DNA of 64,000 nucleotides, taken from contig NC_087066.1 in assembly GCF_963678635.1 (NCBI RefSeq), positions 60,110,875 through 60,174,874 on the forward strand, read 5' to 3'. Below are positions 1 to 11,102 of the stretch, in pieces. Both the position numbers and the translations under genes were made by a program. Each line of letters opens with the position of its first letter. Positions within the stretch are counted from its first letter, which is position 1. The notes below the pieces were generated by a model that saw only the letters and a program-made list of their open reading frames with translations, searched no databases and was not told where the DNA came from. The DNA is from Symsagittifera roscoffensis. Its lineage: Eukaryota > Xenacoelomorpha > Acoela > Convolutidae.

Positions 1-203
1 TTCGATTTCGTGCAGAAACCATTTAACAAATAGGAACGTCTAACTATCTGATTGATTGAAGACTTTCGATCGTTCAGTTTTTTCCTCGTGAAGCAAAGCA
101 AGCAGTCACTATTATTAATCCCGCGTTTGTTTGTAGATATTGTACTTTTTGAATGACGATGCTTTATTTTTTATGACGATGTTAAAATATTGGCCTTGTT
201 TAG

Positions 204-503
204 GATCTGGAGTACCTACGCAGGTCGATGGATAAACAACGCCAGAAAGTGAACGAAGCGCAATTGGCGTTAGAAGATGCCGAAAGCACCTTGCTGCAAC
301 ACCTCGAAAAAGTGTTCAAAAACTGCCCCGAAGAAGTGAAGTCATCCAAGCTCACGGTCGAAAATCGAGTGGCACTAACACGCAAGAAATGCTTGTGCGA
401 ATCGTCCATAAAGTCAAATGAAGATTTCGAGAAGTATCTGAAAAAACAGCTGATCATCCATGTTAATGCGCAGGACGATGAAACATCGGAAACAAACTCA
501 TGA
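204..503 (+). CDS. Terminal coding exon of an unrecognised, probably coiled-coil protein
   Basis: The frame is open from a good splice acceptor (ttgtttag ending at 203) to a TGA at 501-503, giving 100 residues. The first codons are D-L-E-Y-L, and an internal Met sits at 228, so the acceptor rather than the Met probably marks the exon start. The protein is rich in Glu, Lys, Gln and Leu with heptad-like spacing over the first half (QRQKVNEAQLALEDAESTLL), which suggests a coiled coil, and it ends in an acidic tail. No membrane segment or catalytic motif is visible. A polyadenylation signal lies 86 bases after the stop, which supports this as the 3' end of a real transcript whose other exons lie left of the window. 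Codon use looks coding, unlike the surrounding AT-rich sequence. I do not recognise the family. Confidence 0.6.
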   Translation, partial: DLEYLRRSMDKQRQKVNEAQLALEDAESTLLQHLEKVFKNCPEEVKSSKLTVENRVALTRKKCLCESSIKSNEDFEKYLKKQLIIHVNAQDDETSETNS

Positions 504-588
504 TAGAAAGTGAGAGGACATTTGTTGCATATTGAAAGTTTTGTTCGATGTAGATTTTCTCGGAACTCGAAATATCTAACTTCTAATG

Positions 589-594
589 AATAAA
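589..594 (+). promoter_or_regulatory. Polyadenylation signal AATAAA
   Basis: A perfect AATAAA lies 86 bases after the TGA at 501-503 on the same strand as the terminal exon. From there to about 980 the sequence is AT-rich and holds no open frame I can support, so it is probably 3' flank. Confidence 0.55.
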
Positions 595-983
595 ATTTCC
601 CAAGTCTTGAAGCAAATTTGATATTAAACGCCTTTGTGGCTTCTTGACATTGAGTCAAAATTATAGAAAAAGGTGCTACTTGGTGTCTTAACTGCATTAA
701 TAAATGATGCACAACTTTCTCTGTAGTTTAATTCTAGCAACAAGATTGCTAGATCTATGATGCTAAATGAAATAAATAAATAGTACAATTAAATAATTGA
801 AATTTCGTAATTTTGTTGGTATGATGTGTAGCACTTAACAATCCGATTAATATTCGCCTTCTTTCAATGCCTTTATCTTATTTATGGTTATTTACAGAAA
901 ATTTAAATTCCAATGTTTCACATTTTTAACTGTAAAATAGTAAAGAAAAATTAACTGTTCAAGTGTTACTGAACGGGTCTGAA

Positions 984-1252
984 CACAAGCGGATTTAGGG
1001 GGGGGGGGAGAGGATGGCTTCCGACCCAAAGTGCCCCTTTCTACTATTTTGAGATATCCATTTTTGGCTGTCTGACCCTAAAATGTTTCAAAAGGCTCCT
1101 TGGGCGCCAAAATATAGTAATTTTGTGGAGGGGAGCGCGCGCCAAAAAAAACGCAACCTTTTGGTCTAAATTTTCCTAAAAGTGCCTAAAAACGCCTTTT
1201 TGCCTGTTTTTTTTTAAATCAATAATTTGCCTGAATCCTAGATCCGACCCTG
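984..1252 (-). mobile_element. hAT-like MITE, degraded copy
   Basis: The left end reads AGCGGATTTAGG followed by a long G run; the right end reads AATCCTAGATCCGACCCTG. These are the two ends of the CAGGGGCGGAT family seen elsewhere in the window, here inverted. Internal family landmarks are present: a gcgccaaa block, 'gcctaaaaacgcctttttgcc' and 'accttttggtc'. No coding frame. Its right end fuses directly with the left LTR of the Gypsy element. Confidence 0.55.
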
Positions 1253-2308
1253 CGTTTGAACCAAATTATTCTTCAATTATTCAAAATGTTTAATACTGTG
1301 TAGTCCGGAAAAAGATCATTTGATTTTCTCCGAAATGACATTTGTTTGTTTTGGGAGCCAAAAAACGCTAGACACTACAAAAATCTCGTAGTTTCCGGAC
1401 AAAAGAACCTCCCATTTCCAAGTGCTCGAAGGCAATAGTTTTTTCTGAAAATCGAGCAAGCGAGTTTTTTTATTTGCTTGAGTCCATTTACACGAACTGT
1501 CTGAAAGTCATTGCATAATTCATATGAGAGTGAAATCTGACGTTTGATTGCACTGTATTATCTTACAACTCAAACACAACGTTTATTTGAACCATTCTGC
1601 AAGAGTTTGTCAGACCGAAACATTGCTGGCCAAAAAAAATGTTCTGAAATGTTCTTTTCAAAAACCACTAATTTGCCTCGTCATTATTATGCATGATTTC
1701 AGCGCTGATTCTATCATCACATCATAAATTGTTTAAGAGTAATGAACGTAATGAAGACTCTTTTATAGGTCTTGCTGATTTTTTAAAGTTTTTTTCTTCA
1801 GGAAAAAGTCTTAAAATATTACGTAAAATGCGCTTTTTGAGTTCAATTGAAATTCATCTGAAAAGAACGTAAATAGCATTCAAAATTAAATAATTCGAAT
1901 TTCCTTCGAAAAATGGGCAAAAGGAGGCCTAACACATAAAAACGGGTGAAACGGGAAAATGGCAGAACTAAACCTCATACGTAGTTAAGCTCGTCAATTC
2001 ACTTTGCTTATGCATTTTTTTTGACGGTAAGAACGGAATGATTCTTCAGCACAAAAAAATGGTGCAAATTCATAAACCTAACTATTTCAAGAGTTAAGTT
2101 TTTAATAACATGTCGTATAGTGTTATTTATTTCAAATTGCAAGCTTTCAATCAACTGTCATACGTGGTGCTTATTAATCTATTAGCAGGTGCTGTCCTTG
2201 GAACAGTCTGTCACCCTTGGATAATCTTGATAGCCACTCTTATTATTAACTTTGCAAGATCAAGTTGATTATCTTTATTGGAATTAAATACTGCACAACA
2301 AGTCTTTT
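1226..2308 (+). repeat. Left LTR of a Ty3/Gypsy element
   Basis: Direct repeat of 7432-8514. Both copies measure 1083 bp between the first shared bases (tttgcctgaatcc) and the last (aagtctttt), and by eye they differ only at scattered positions and small indels. The copies bracket a gag-pol region on the plus strand, so they are LTRs. The first 27 bases match the end of the hAT-like MITE on the left, so the true 5' LTR boundary is uncertain. Confidence 0.85.
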
Positions 2309-2312
2309 TAAC

Positions 2313-2950
2313 ATGGCGCAGCCAGCAGTCTCAGGTGGGGGGAAGAATCCACTGGGCATTACAGGATTCTGGCCAGCAAAATGTACTGAACCACCTATGA
2401 TGTGGGAATTCTGGATCAACAGATTCCAATGGGGAATGGTGGCTAAACATTCAATTAATCCGAAAAATTATTATTACGCAGCGACTCTCACTGACGCTCA
2501 AGTTACCGCTTTGCCCGAGGAAGTGGATGGGAAGAATCGACTGGACTCAAAACAAGTTCTGATCTCAAATTTGTATTTGTGCCTGGGAGAAAAGGGACAA
2601 GACGGACTTCACAAAAGACGACCGCATCTGGATCTCTCGACGGTTCGTTACCCACGGATGCTAGACGTACTGGAAACGGAATTCAAGAAGGAAAGGAATG
2701 AGACATACGAGACATATCAGCTTCTCTCTCGGAAACAAATATGCCACATCCTATGTCGCCACGGGATCATTGGGAATCCAAGGATCATTTTCAGGCGGTG
2801 GGACTCAGATTAAATCAGAACCGGTTGGAACGATCCGTGGAGGATATCGCAATAATCGCGCACGAGGCAGAGGTTCATATCAATGGCGAGGCTCGAACCG
2901 AGGTGGAAATTTGTTTCAAAACAATCGATGCTACAACTGCGACCAACCAA
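2313..2950 (+). pseudogene. Gypsy gag (capsid-like region and truncated zinc knuckle)
   Basis: The ATG at 2313 opens a frame (MAQPAVSGGGKNPLGITGFW) to about 2813. The part around 'MMWEFWINRF' and the Leu-rich stretch after it resemble a Gypsy Gag capsid. A shifted frame carries an Arg/Gly-rich nucleic-acid-binding stretch and the start of a zinc knuckle (CYNCDQPN) near 2932-2956. The second half of the knuckle (GH..C) is missing: the frame runs straight into the protease motif. At least one frameshift near 2750-2815 breaks the gene. Confidence 0.65.
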
Positions 2951-3468
2951 ACTCTACTCGCGTTTGGATTGATAGCGGATCCCCAATTTCAATTCTCACC
3001 AATGGTGAATTGAGAAGAACCTTGGGAGCTTCGGGGATAAAACTGGATACCCTCTCGGAGTAGGAAAATGCATTTCGGGATTATGGGAACAATCCACTGC
3101 AGATGATTGGAGCGATGGCTGTCACGTTAGAATCCAATGGCTGGAAGATAAACGCAAGGATAAAAGTCATAGGAGGAAATCGCCCATCGATAATTGGAAG
3201 AGACTTGATCCCTCAGCTCGGACTACAGTTGGTGCAACAATCACCACCAGGGGACCAGATAATGTCCATCGATGAAGTGGATCCGGAACCATCAATGCCA
3301 GAGGGGGAGTTGGACTCATGGCAAACCTATCTCAGTAAGCAGTTTTCAAACCTTTTCAATAGGTTGGGGAAAATAAGAAATTATAAAGTACAAGCCGAAT
3401 TTTTTGAAAACCTCATCCCAGTACAACAAAAAAGTTCCCATTTCATTGCAAGAAAAGGTGAATACTGA
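2950..3468 (+). pseudogene. Gypsy aspartic protease and linker to reverse transcriptase
   Basis: The active-site motif W-I-D-S-G-S-P-I-S is encoded near 2965-2991. The C-terminal retropepsin motif I-I-G-R-D lies near 3190-3205, in a separate open segment (3103-3468). A TAG at 3061 and a frame change separate the halves, so the protease is broken. The linker runs into the RT region (RNYKVQAEFFEN). Confidence 0.65.
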
Positions 3469-4340
3469 AATCGATAAACTACTGAAACAAGGGAATATCG
3501 AAAAACTGACGGATTGCTCGGATAAATTTTTTGTGTCCCCAATCGTCATAACGGTAAAAAAAAGATGGGTCTGTAAAACTAGCGCTCGAGTCCAGGGAAC
3601 TAAATAAACAAGTGCATAAGAACAAATATCAAATGCCGAATATTGAAGAGTTAATGGACACAGTAGGACAAACGATTAGCGAGAAAAAATCCGGGGATAT
3701 ATTTTTTACAACGATGGATCTAACATATGCGTATGGTCAATTGCCACTAAGCGCTGAAACGAGTGTACAATGTAATTTTTCTCTCATCGGAGGTCGATCG
3801 ACGGGAACGTACCGGTTCAAGACCGGATTCTATGGTTTGACTAGGAAGCCAGCGGAATTTCAGCGCGAAATGGATTGTATCCTTGCGGAATATCCGCAGG
3901 CTCATGCGTTCATCGACGATATTTTGGTTGTATCCAAGGGAACCGCGATCGACCATATAGCAACGGTAGAGAAAATTCTAAAAAAACTGGATCAGGAAAA
4001 TATGCCTCTAAAACTATCAAAGTTCAAGTTCGCACAACGGGAATGCGAGTGGCTAGGCCACAAAATAACATCAACTGGAATATCTCCCTTGGTACGGAAA
4101 ACAGAACCGATCGAAGCATAAACGCCGCCGCGGACTTTGACTCAACTCAAGTCGTTCATGGGGTCAATACACAGTGTCCACAAGTATCTGCCAGCGTTAG
4201 CTGAATCATCCGCGCCGTTGCGACCGTTACTAAGTAGATATAATGAATATATTTGGACTTCTGAATGCCAGAACGCATTGGAAAATCTAAAAAAACAAGT
4301 GTCTAATATTGTTGAATTGCGACTTTTCGATATCCACAAG
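3404..4340 (+). pseudogene. Gypsy reverse transcriptase
   Basis: Segments in different frames give the RT blocks in order: KLLKQGNIEKL near 3470, MDLTYAYGQLPL near 3715, YGLTRKPAEFQREMD near 3830, and the catalytic box F-I-D-D at about 3908-3919. The connection block 'WLGHKITSTGISP' follows near 4050. The catalytic aspartates are kept, but frame changes near 3470 and 3600 and a stop near 4120 interrupt the gene. Confidence 0.75.
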
Positions 4341-4760
4341 GATATTCGGATCGTGTGCGACGCAAGTCATAACGGGCTCGGTGCTGTACTTGAACAATTA
4401 GTACCGGAGGGGTGGAGACCGATTTCGTTTGCTTCAAGATACCTTAACGAAGCGGAAAAAAATATTCAACGAATGAATTGGAAATGTTGGCGGTCGTGTG
4501 GGGGGCTGAATATTTTCGCAATTATATATTGGGACGGAATTTTTTAATCGTGACCGATCACAAAGCGTTAATATCTCTTTTGAACGGTAATAATAAGAAA
4601 AACAAGACGATGTTTAGCCGTTTGACGCGTTGGTTAGATCGACTCATTCCCTTTTATTTTCAAATTGAACACAAACCAGGGGCGAAAATTGGGCTAGCAG
4701 ACTACTTATCCCGTCATCCATGTAATGAAGCAACGCCAATTAGTACATACGATAATATGT
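4300..4760 (+). pseudogene. Gypsy RNase H
   Basis: The start motif V-C-D-A-S-H-N-G-L-G-A is encoded near 4352-4384. The domain continues through 'ISFASRYLNEAEKN', 'TDHKALISLL' and the usual end motif 'LADYLSRHP' near 4700-4726. A frame change near 4480-4500 splits the domain over two open segments. Confidence 0.7.
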
Positions 4761-5391
4761 TTACTGTGGCAAAGATCAAATTAATTCGTGCCGCTCTCGG
4801 GTTCAATAAAAACAATGCATCCAGGGGATACAAATCATCCAATTATCAATTCAAGGGACCGCATATCAAAGCGGAAAGTAAACAATCTATAAATAGATTG
4901 AACGTTTCGTCACGAAATGAACCGGTAGAAGTAGGAAAACCATGTGAGCGGGAATCGACCAATCAGAATCGAACACATGGCTTGAACCGACGGCTATGCA
5001 AAATACGCGGAAAATTAGTTGGTGCTATTATTCAATCAAAAGAAAGTTGTTTAAATCTCTCAAATACATCTAAAAATTCAGAATCTCGAATCGAAATGGA
5101 TAAAAACATGAGGAAATGGCAGAAATTCTTACAGCAGCACCCAAGTCTAGACAGTAGTAGTGATGAAATTGAACAATTAACACAGAACACCGTATCCTTG
5201 AAAGCTATTACTAAAGAAACCAAATCAGTTCGGACTAATACTACACTTTCGTTACCCTCGGCATTCAAAGGTGAAACAATACCACCCGTGGATCCCAACT
5301 CAATATGTATGTCAATCATCCCTCGAAATTGCAAAGATGTTAATAAAATCACTTCTTTACCGAATTTGTTTAATCTAAAGTTCAAAATCTA
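4760..5391 (+). pseudogene. Spacer between RNase H and integrase
   Basis: The frame that carries the end of RNase H stays open to a TAG at about 5390. The encoded sequence is Ser/Asn/Lys-rich and of low complexity, with no motif I can identify. It occupies the position of a pol interdomain linker. Confidence 0.45.
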
Positions 5392-5418
5392 GAGTCCAAT
5401 TATATTTCTGACCCCCAG

Positions 5419-6166
5419 TTGAGCGCAATTCGCGACCTTAAAGTTTCTCAGGATCCTAACATTCATGATAAAATTAATGCTATGAAACGTTATTATTCTC
5501 AATTTGTTAACGACTTTTTGGTGAAGGAGAACGTAGTGTGGATGGATGAAAAACTTGTAATACCTATGAACTTACAAACGGCGATTAACAATAGAATTCA
5601 TGCATATCATCACGGAAAATCCAACATGTTTGATGCGGCAAAAGATGTTTGGTACCCGTATATTTACCGATCAATAGCTTCAATAGCTGAGGACTGTCCC
5701 AAATGCACCGCCGCCGGTAAGAACTTAAAAACGATCTTAAGAAAAAATCAGCTTGGAAAAATACCTGAACCGAATGAACCAAATGAATCAGTTCAACTGG
5801 ATTTTGGGGGCCCATTAACTACTTAAATGAATCCCGGAAAAATGTGTTAGTGGCGATTGATCGGTTTTCTCGTTGGCCCTCGGCAATGGTCTGTGGAAAT
5901 AATCGATCTGATAAAATACTGAAATTTTTGAAAAGCTATATAACAAATCATGGAGTGCCAAGGAAAGTTCACGTGGATCAGGGAACGAGTTTTATGTCGA
6001 ATGAGATTAAAGCATTCTGTTATGGGGAGAGTATTGAAATAATAAAATCACCTGTTAATGATCACCGGGCAACTGGATGCGTGGAGCGCACCATAGGTAG
6101 TCTTAAAAATTCCATCCTGACGTTTGTCCAAGAAAAACACCCCGAACCCTTGGAAAAAAAATGATC
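5419..6166 (+). pseudogene. Gypsy integrase
   Basis: A zinc-binding HHCC region is visible (HAYHHGKS..., then CPKC at about 5698-5709). The core follows with L-D-F-G-G-P (first catalytic Asp, near 5797), V-H-V-D-Q-G (second, near 5970) and C-V-E-R (catalytic Glu, near 6079). All three catalytic residues are kept, but a frame change with a stop near 5824 separates the first Asp from the rest. Confidence 0.75.
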
Positions 6167-7219
6167 GAAAGAGCCCTTGGCGCCCTCAGATTTTCGAAGA
6201 ATGCAACATTAAAAATCTCGCCATTCGAGGCGCATCATGGACGAGAAGCGAACACGGTCTTACGAAACCTTACAAAAAACCATCTCTGCATAATCTGGAT
6301 TGGTCGCGGGTTATAAAAACGAAAAATGCTTGTTGAGATAACGCCGACCCAAATGCAAACGATATGCCACACCCTGCAGACAGAAACTGGGCCGTACGAT
6401 CGGATTTAGCGTACGACATAAACCACGGGAGCCACGCACGCCGACTGACCCATGAGCAATCAACCAACCAAGACGATGAACCGTCAATTTTGAAATCCTC
6501 GGGCCCCAGTGGACAACCAGGACCTTCTGGATTGTTATTCCAGCAAACTGGAAACCGCAACCTCAAAGGGTATAATCAGCTTTATTCGAAAGTTAAAGCA
6601 GAGAGCGCTCATACGTTGGTTTTAAATAATGGGGTTGTGCTTAGGAAATCGGGGGTGGCCACAAAGCTAAACGAAGGAAGACTAAAGCAGGGTCAGAATC
6701 AATTGTGCCACCGCCAACTTCGCGGGAAGTTAAAGAGCGGGCGACAAAGAGGATTGCTCCATAGAAGCAACGGGAGAAAAGCGGCCGCCGATTTGAGAAC
6801 AGTGGTTCTGAATCGGAAGATAGTGACAACTTACTGATTATTTCGGTCAAACGGACAAAACAACCATCCGCGGAGGCTTGAACAGAGATCGCACAAGCAG
6901 ATCCAACGGCAATGCAAAAAAGGGATGCAGATAGTGGAAGCGACCAAGAAACCATTCCAGCACGCAGCGGCGATTTGGATAGAAATCCAAGGGATCAGTC
7001 TACATCAAATCCAGGGCACCAACCAACGCAAGCACCCGGCAAAAAGAAGGGAACGTCAAAGAAGGCCAGACTGGTATCCTATAGCAGCCAGGAAGATAGC
7101 CAGGACGACACGGGATCTATAGCATCGAGAAGAAGCGGAAGAAAAAGAACGGCGGTGACCAAAATGGGAGGGGTGATGATTGATTTCATCAATCAGAACG
7201 AAAAGGAGGGAAAGAAGTG
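6167..7219 (+). pseudogene. C-terminal tail of Gypsy pol or an extra 3' ORF
   Basis: After the integrase core, three overlapping open segments (6124-6336, 6364-6837, 6912-7220) encode Arg/Lys/Ser-rich, low-complexity sequence. The last ends with a basic stretch (RKRTAVTKMGGVMIDFI) typical of the end of Gypsy pol. There is no hydrophobic segment or signal peptide, so this is not an envelope. A purine-rich tract (gggagaggg near 7275) follows and may be the polypurine tract. Confidence 0.4.
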
Positions 7220-7431
7220 ATCTAAAAAAAACAATCAAACTGAAACATAAAACAAAACTTTAGCCTTTTTAGCCCAGGGAGAGGGTCTTCATTGATTTTT
7301 TAGTTGATAAAAATCGTTGTCAGTAAAGTTGTTATTCATTCTTTAATTAAGCACTCAGTATTTTTCTTATCAGTAATTCTTAATCAACATGTTGTCATTA
7401 AATTTTCAGTCATCTAAAGTTTCATCAATAG

Positions 7432-8514
7432 TTTGCCTGAATCCTAGATCCGACCCTGCGTTTGAACAAAATTATTCTTCAATTAATCAAAATATTTAAT
7501 ACTGTAGTCCGGAAAAAGATCATTTGATTTTCTCCGAAATGACATTTGTTTGTTTTGGGAGCCAAAAAGCGCTAGACACTACAAAAATCTCGTAGTTTCC
7601 GGACAAAAGAACCTCCCATTTCCAAGTGCTCGAAGGCAATATTTTTTTTTTCTGAAAATCAAGCAAGAGAGTTTTTTTATTTGCTTGAGTCCATTTACAC
7701 GAACTGTCTGAAAGTCATTGCATAATTCATATGAGAGTGAAATCTGACGTTCGATTGCCCTATATTATCTTACAACTCAAACACAACGTTTATTTGAACC
7801 ATTCTGCAAGAGTTTGTCAGAACGAAACATTGCTGACCAAAAAAAATGTTCTGAAATGTTCTTTTCAAAAACCACTAATTTGCCTCGTCATTATTATGCA
7901 TGATTTCAGCGCTGATTCTATCATCACATCATAAATTGTTTAAGAGTAATGAACGTAATGAAGACTCTTTTATAGGTCTTGCTGATTTTTTAAAGTTTTT
8001 TTCTTCAGGAAAAAGTCTTAAAATATTACGTAAAATGCGCTTTTTGAGTTCAATTGAAATTCATCTGAAAAGAACGTAAATAGCATTCAAAATTAAATAA
8101 TTCGAATTTCCTTCGAAAAATGGGCAAAAGGAGGCCTAATACATAAAAACGGGTGAAACGGGAAAATGGCAGAACTAAACCTCATACGTAGTTAAGCTCG
8201 TCAATTCACTTTGCTTATGCATTTTTTTTGACGGTAAGAACGGAATGATTCTTCAGCACAAAAAAATGGTGCAAATTCATAAACCTAACTATTTCAAGAG
8301 TTAAGTTTTTAATAACATGTCGTATAGTGTTATTTAGTTCAAATTGCAAGCTTTCAATCAACTGTCATACGTGGTGCTTATTAATCTATTAGCAGGTGCT
8401 GTCCTTGGAACAGTCTGTCACCCTTGGATAATCTTGATAGCACTCTTATTGTTAACTTTGCAAGATCAAATTGATTGTCTTTATTGGAATTAAATACTGC
8501 ACAACAAGTCTTTT
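7432..8514 (+). repeat. Right LTR of the Ty3/Gypsy element
   Basis: Direct repeat of 1226-2308 with the same length. It follows the pol region and about 200 bases of AT-rich sequence. It ends in aagtctttt and is followed by unrelated DNA (ccacaattaatt). Bases 8515-8751 hold nothing I recognise. Confidence 0.85.
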
Positions 8515-8751
8515 CCACAATTAATTACATGTTTCCATAATAGCAATCAATCGATATTTAAATTACAATGAGTAAACGCTCCCAAAAATCGTATCTTGTG
8601 TTCCGCACTGGCTGATTTCTTGCCTAATTTTTTGAATAAGTGAGAGGTTTTCCAATAGTTTCTTTAAATTCTCCCTGTTTTGGTAGTGTGTAGCTTGTAG
8701 TTGGTAGCATATTTGGATTGAAAAGGATCGACACAAAAAAAACTTGACTTG

Positions 8752-9469
8752 CAGTACAGTGCTGATTTAAATTATCCGGACAAAACGAATGAAACTTGAT
8801 ATTTAAAACGCTTTTTTTCTCAAGTTGGGTTGAGCTTAGACAAAAAGTGAAGAAAACCAAAGTTGCTTAGAATTTTAGCAGAACAAATTGATGTAATTTT
8901 ATTTTGCGAAAATCTGGGCCAAAAATAAACCCCAAAAACTACAGTTTTCGGCTTTCATAGTCAATTAAAAAATACTTTAAAACTATTGGCTCAACTGCTG
9001 GAAAATTTTAATTTGAGCCTCTTATGTAGCTTAACAAATTTTAAGAAAATTATGATCGTCTGAGTTATTTTTATTTGATGGACAAAAATGTCAATATTAC
9101 AATATAAAGTACCAATTGTTTATTTGAAAACAATTTATAGATGCTTTGTGACAATTGTTGGAGATCATACCCATCTAAAGTTTTGTTGGTCTCCATAAGA
9201 AGCTACCTTTGACATATTTTTTGCAGCAATTGAATAAAAGTTTTGGCGTAAGTTTTGATTGACTAAAAAAGCCGAATTGGTTGTTTTTGAAATTAAATTT
9301 TGGACCTGAATTATGCGAAACTAATTTATTTACATTAATTTTGCTATAATTCTAAACAAATTTTGTTTCGATCAATGTTTGTCTAAAGTCAACCCAGTGT
9401 GAGAAAAATGCGGTTTAAATATCAAATTTTATTAGTTTTGTCCGGATACTTTAACTCAACACTACACTG
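8752..9469. mobile_element. Tc1/mariner-like MITE, copy 1
   Basis: The left end reads CAGTGCTGATTTAAATTATCC (from 8757), then GGACAAAAC. The right end is its inverted complement with a few changes (gttttgtccggatactttaactcaacacta). The inner flanks also pair: the TTTAAAACGC block near 8815 matches the inverted GCGGTTTAAA near 9408. A TA lies outside the left end. No coding frame. The terminal sequence and TA flank fit Tc1/mariner-type elements; the family assignment is inference. Confidence 0.6.
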
Positions 9470-9837
9470 CTAACATTTAAACTCAACGCCATCATTTTAT
9501 TCTTCTAAATTGTCCAACAATGCAAAGTCAAGAGACCAATTATCGATAATTATGTCTGCAGCTTGTATAAATATTTTCCTTGTCTCTTCAAAACAGCGTA
9601 ATTTATGCCATTTACTACGGAAATATAAAGAAAAGTAAATTTTTAAGCAATTCCGTCTCTTCATTCAGTCGCAAATCCAATTTGGTGTCCCTGAGGTTTT
9701 CTCTGTGCGTTAAATATTTCAGATTTTTCTTTGAGTTGCTTCCTTCTGCTGCTATCTTTTTTAATTCATGTTCTCGCTCATTGTTTCAGTCGACGCTCTT
9801 GTATGCATCTTCGTTTTCAGTAATCGTTTGAGCGTTA
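9470..9837. other. Unannotated AT-rich stretch
   Basis: An 83-codon open frame on the plus strand (9580-9831) is rich in Ser and Phe, ends just before the palindrome, and has no recognisable motif. I do not regard it as a gene. Confidence 0.3.
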
Positions 9838-10190
9838 ACAGATAGTTAGTTTTGTTTTGAAAAGCAAAATTTTTAGGCCCTGATATCGACAAAATAGGTA
9901 GTGTTTACAATTACCTAAGGTTCTTCAAGGATAACGATTATGATTTAAATTTGCCAGAGCAAAATTACCAAAAAAAAATTGTACCGCTAGAACTCAACAA
10001 TCAAGAATCTTTTCCGAAGATTCTTGATTGTTGAGTTCTAGCGGTACAATTTTTTTTTGGTAATTTTGCTCTGGCAAACTTAAATCATAATCGTTATCCT
10101 TGAAGAACCTTAGGTAATTGTAAACACTACCTATTTTGTCGATATCAGGGCCTAAAAATTTTGCTTTTCAAAACAAAATTAACTATCTGT
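9838..10190. repeat. 353-bp near-perfect palindrome
   Basis: Two arms of about 174 bases are inverted complements around a 5-base loop (ttccg, 10012-10016). The outer ends read acagatagttag and ctaactatctgt-like. I could find only about two mismatched pairs (near 9853/10176 and 9953/10075). No coding frame crosses it. It lies 762 bases past the ABCG stop codon, so it could be in that gene's 3' region. It may be a fold-back transposon or a long hairpin RNA locus. Confidence 0.9.
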
Positions 10191-10951
10191 GAAAAACCAT
10201 ATATCAATATCACTAAAAATTAATCTATTAAAAATAACAATTTGGTTCGAATAAGAAACGTGAAAACTACGTTTTTCTGAGAGTAATGAAAACTGCAGAT
10301 CTTTCCAAGTAACTTTTGTTCCAGGAATGCATTATTTCACTAAATTTGAAAGACTTGAATCAATTCAAATTTTCAACTTCAACTTGTTACCGAGACAAGA
10401 GTCAACTATTTTGTTGAGCCAATTTTGGGAGATTTTCCTAAAGGCTCTTTTCAACTAAGTACGGCACCATCAACTTCCAAAATTTTCTGCAATATGGTTG
10501 CTAAATCAAAACGTAACTTTTTGCTCTGCTATACCTGCTGTTGAGCAGAAGCAAAATGTTGGCGCCTTACGACAACTTTTGAGCGAAGTTTTTGTGTCAA
10601 ATTGATCCAAAAAATCCAAAAAAAAAATATCTTTTGTTTTTTTTTCAGTTTTGAGTAATTTTGCCTTCAGTGCTTAAAGTTTCGCCTAGATAGAGGATTC
10701 GCCTAGACGATTATCACATAATCTATTTATACTGTTAATAGAAGGAGAGAAATGCATTATATTTTTTGAGGCCGAAATACACAAAAACATACAAATCAAG
10801 AAGTATCATAATCCCATTTACATCTGAATTCGGCCTGAAAGAGTGCCCTGTGAAATCTAAATGGAGACATTAGCAAGTCGTGTGGCATCTGCCATGAACA
10901 ACTTGTGAGTTATAATGATGTATTGATTGCGCATTTGTCAGTTGTGTAAGG

Positions 10952-11102
10952 TCATTTGAGCTTCTTGATGAGTCTGAGTCTGACGTAGGTGATGAGGAGA
11001 CATCCGATCATGATGGATCCCAGCCCCACCTGGTTCTGCCAGTAGTCCCACTCAGTTGCAAACTTGATCCCCGCATCTTTCATGTACTCCTCCCCCGTTT
11101 TA
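10952..11102 (-). CDS. ABCG exon 16 (last membrane helix and stop)
   Basis: Encodes [12 protein letters not shown], the conserved TGEEYL..QGI motif of ABCG2, then a final hydrophobic helix ([18 protein letters not shown]) and a short basic tail, with TGA at 10954-10952. Acceptor tttctag. No clear AATAAA follows; an AATATA variant lies about 190 bases downstream. Confidence 0.92.

Larger units (their letters stand above)
1226..8514 (+). mobile_element. Ty3/Gypsy LTR retrotransposon, decayed
   Basis: Two 1083-bp LTRs flank, in order, gag, protease, reverse transcriptase, RNase H and integrase, the Ty3/Gypsy order (integrase last). The coding region is split into at least eight overlapping open segments by frameshifts and stops, so this copy cannot make an intact polyprotein. 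The low LTR divergence suggests fairly recent insertion despite the damaged coding region. I see no envelope-like gene. The end of the shared LTR is only four bases from the gag start codon. Confidence 0.85.

Noticed and set aside
7731-7934. 67-codon frame inside the right LTR
   Set aside because: It is LTR sequence; the left LTR copy has differences at the corresponding place and no coding signature is visible.
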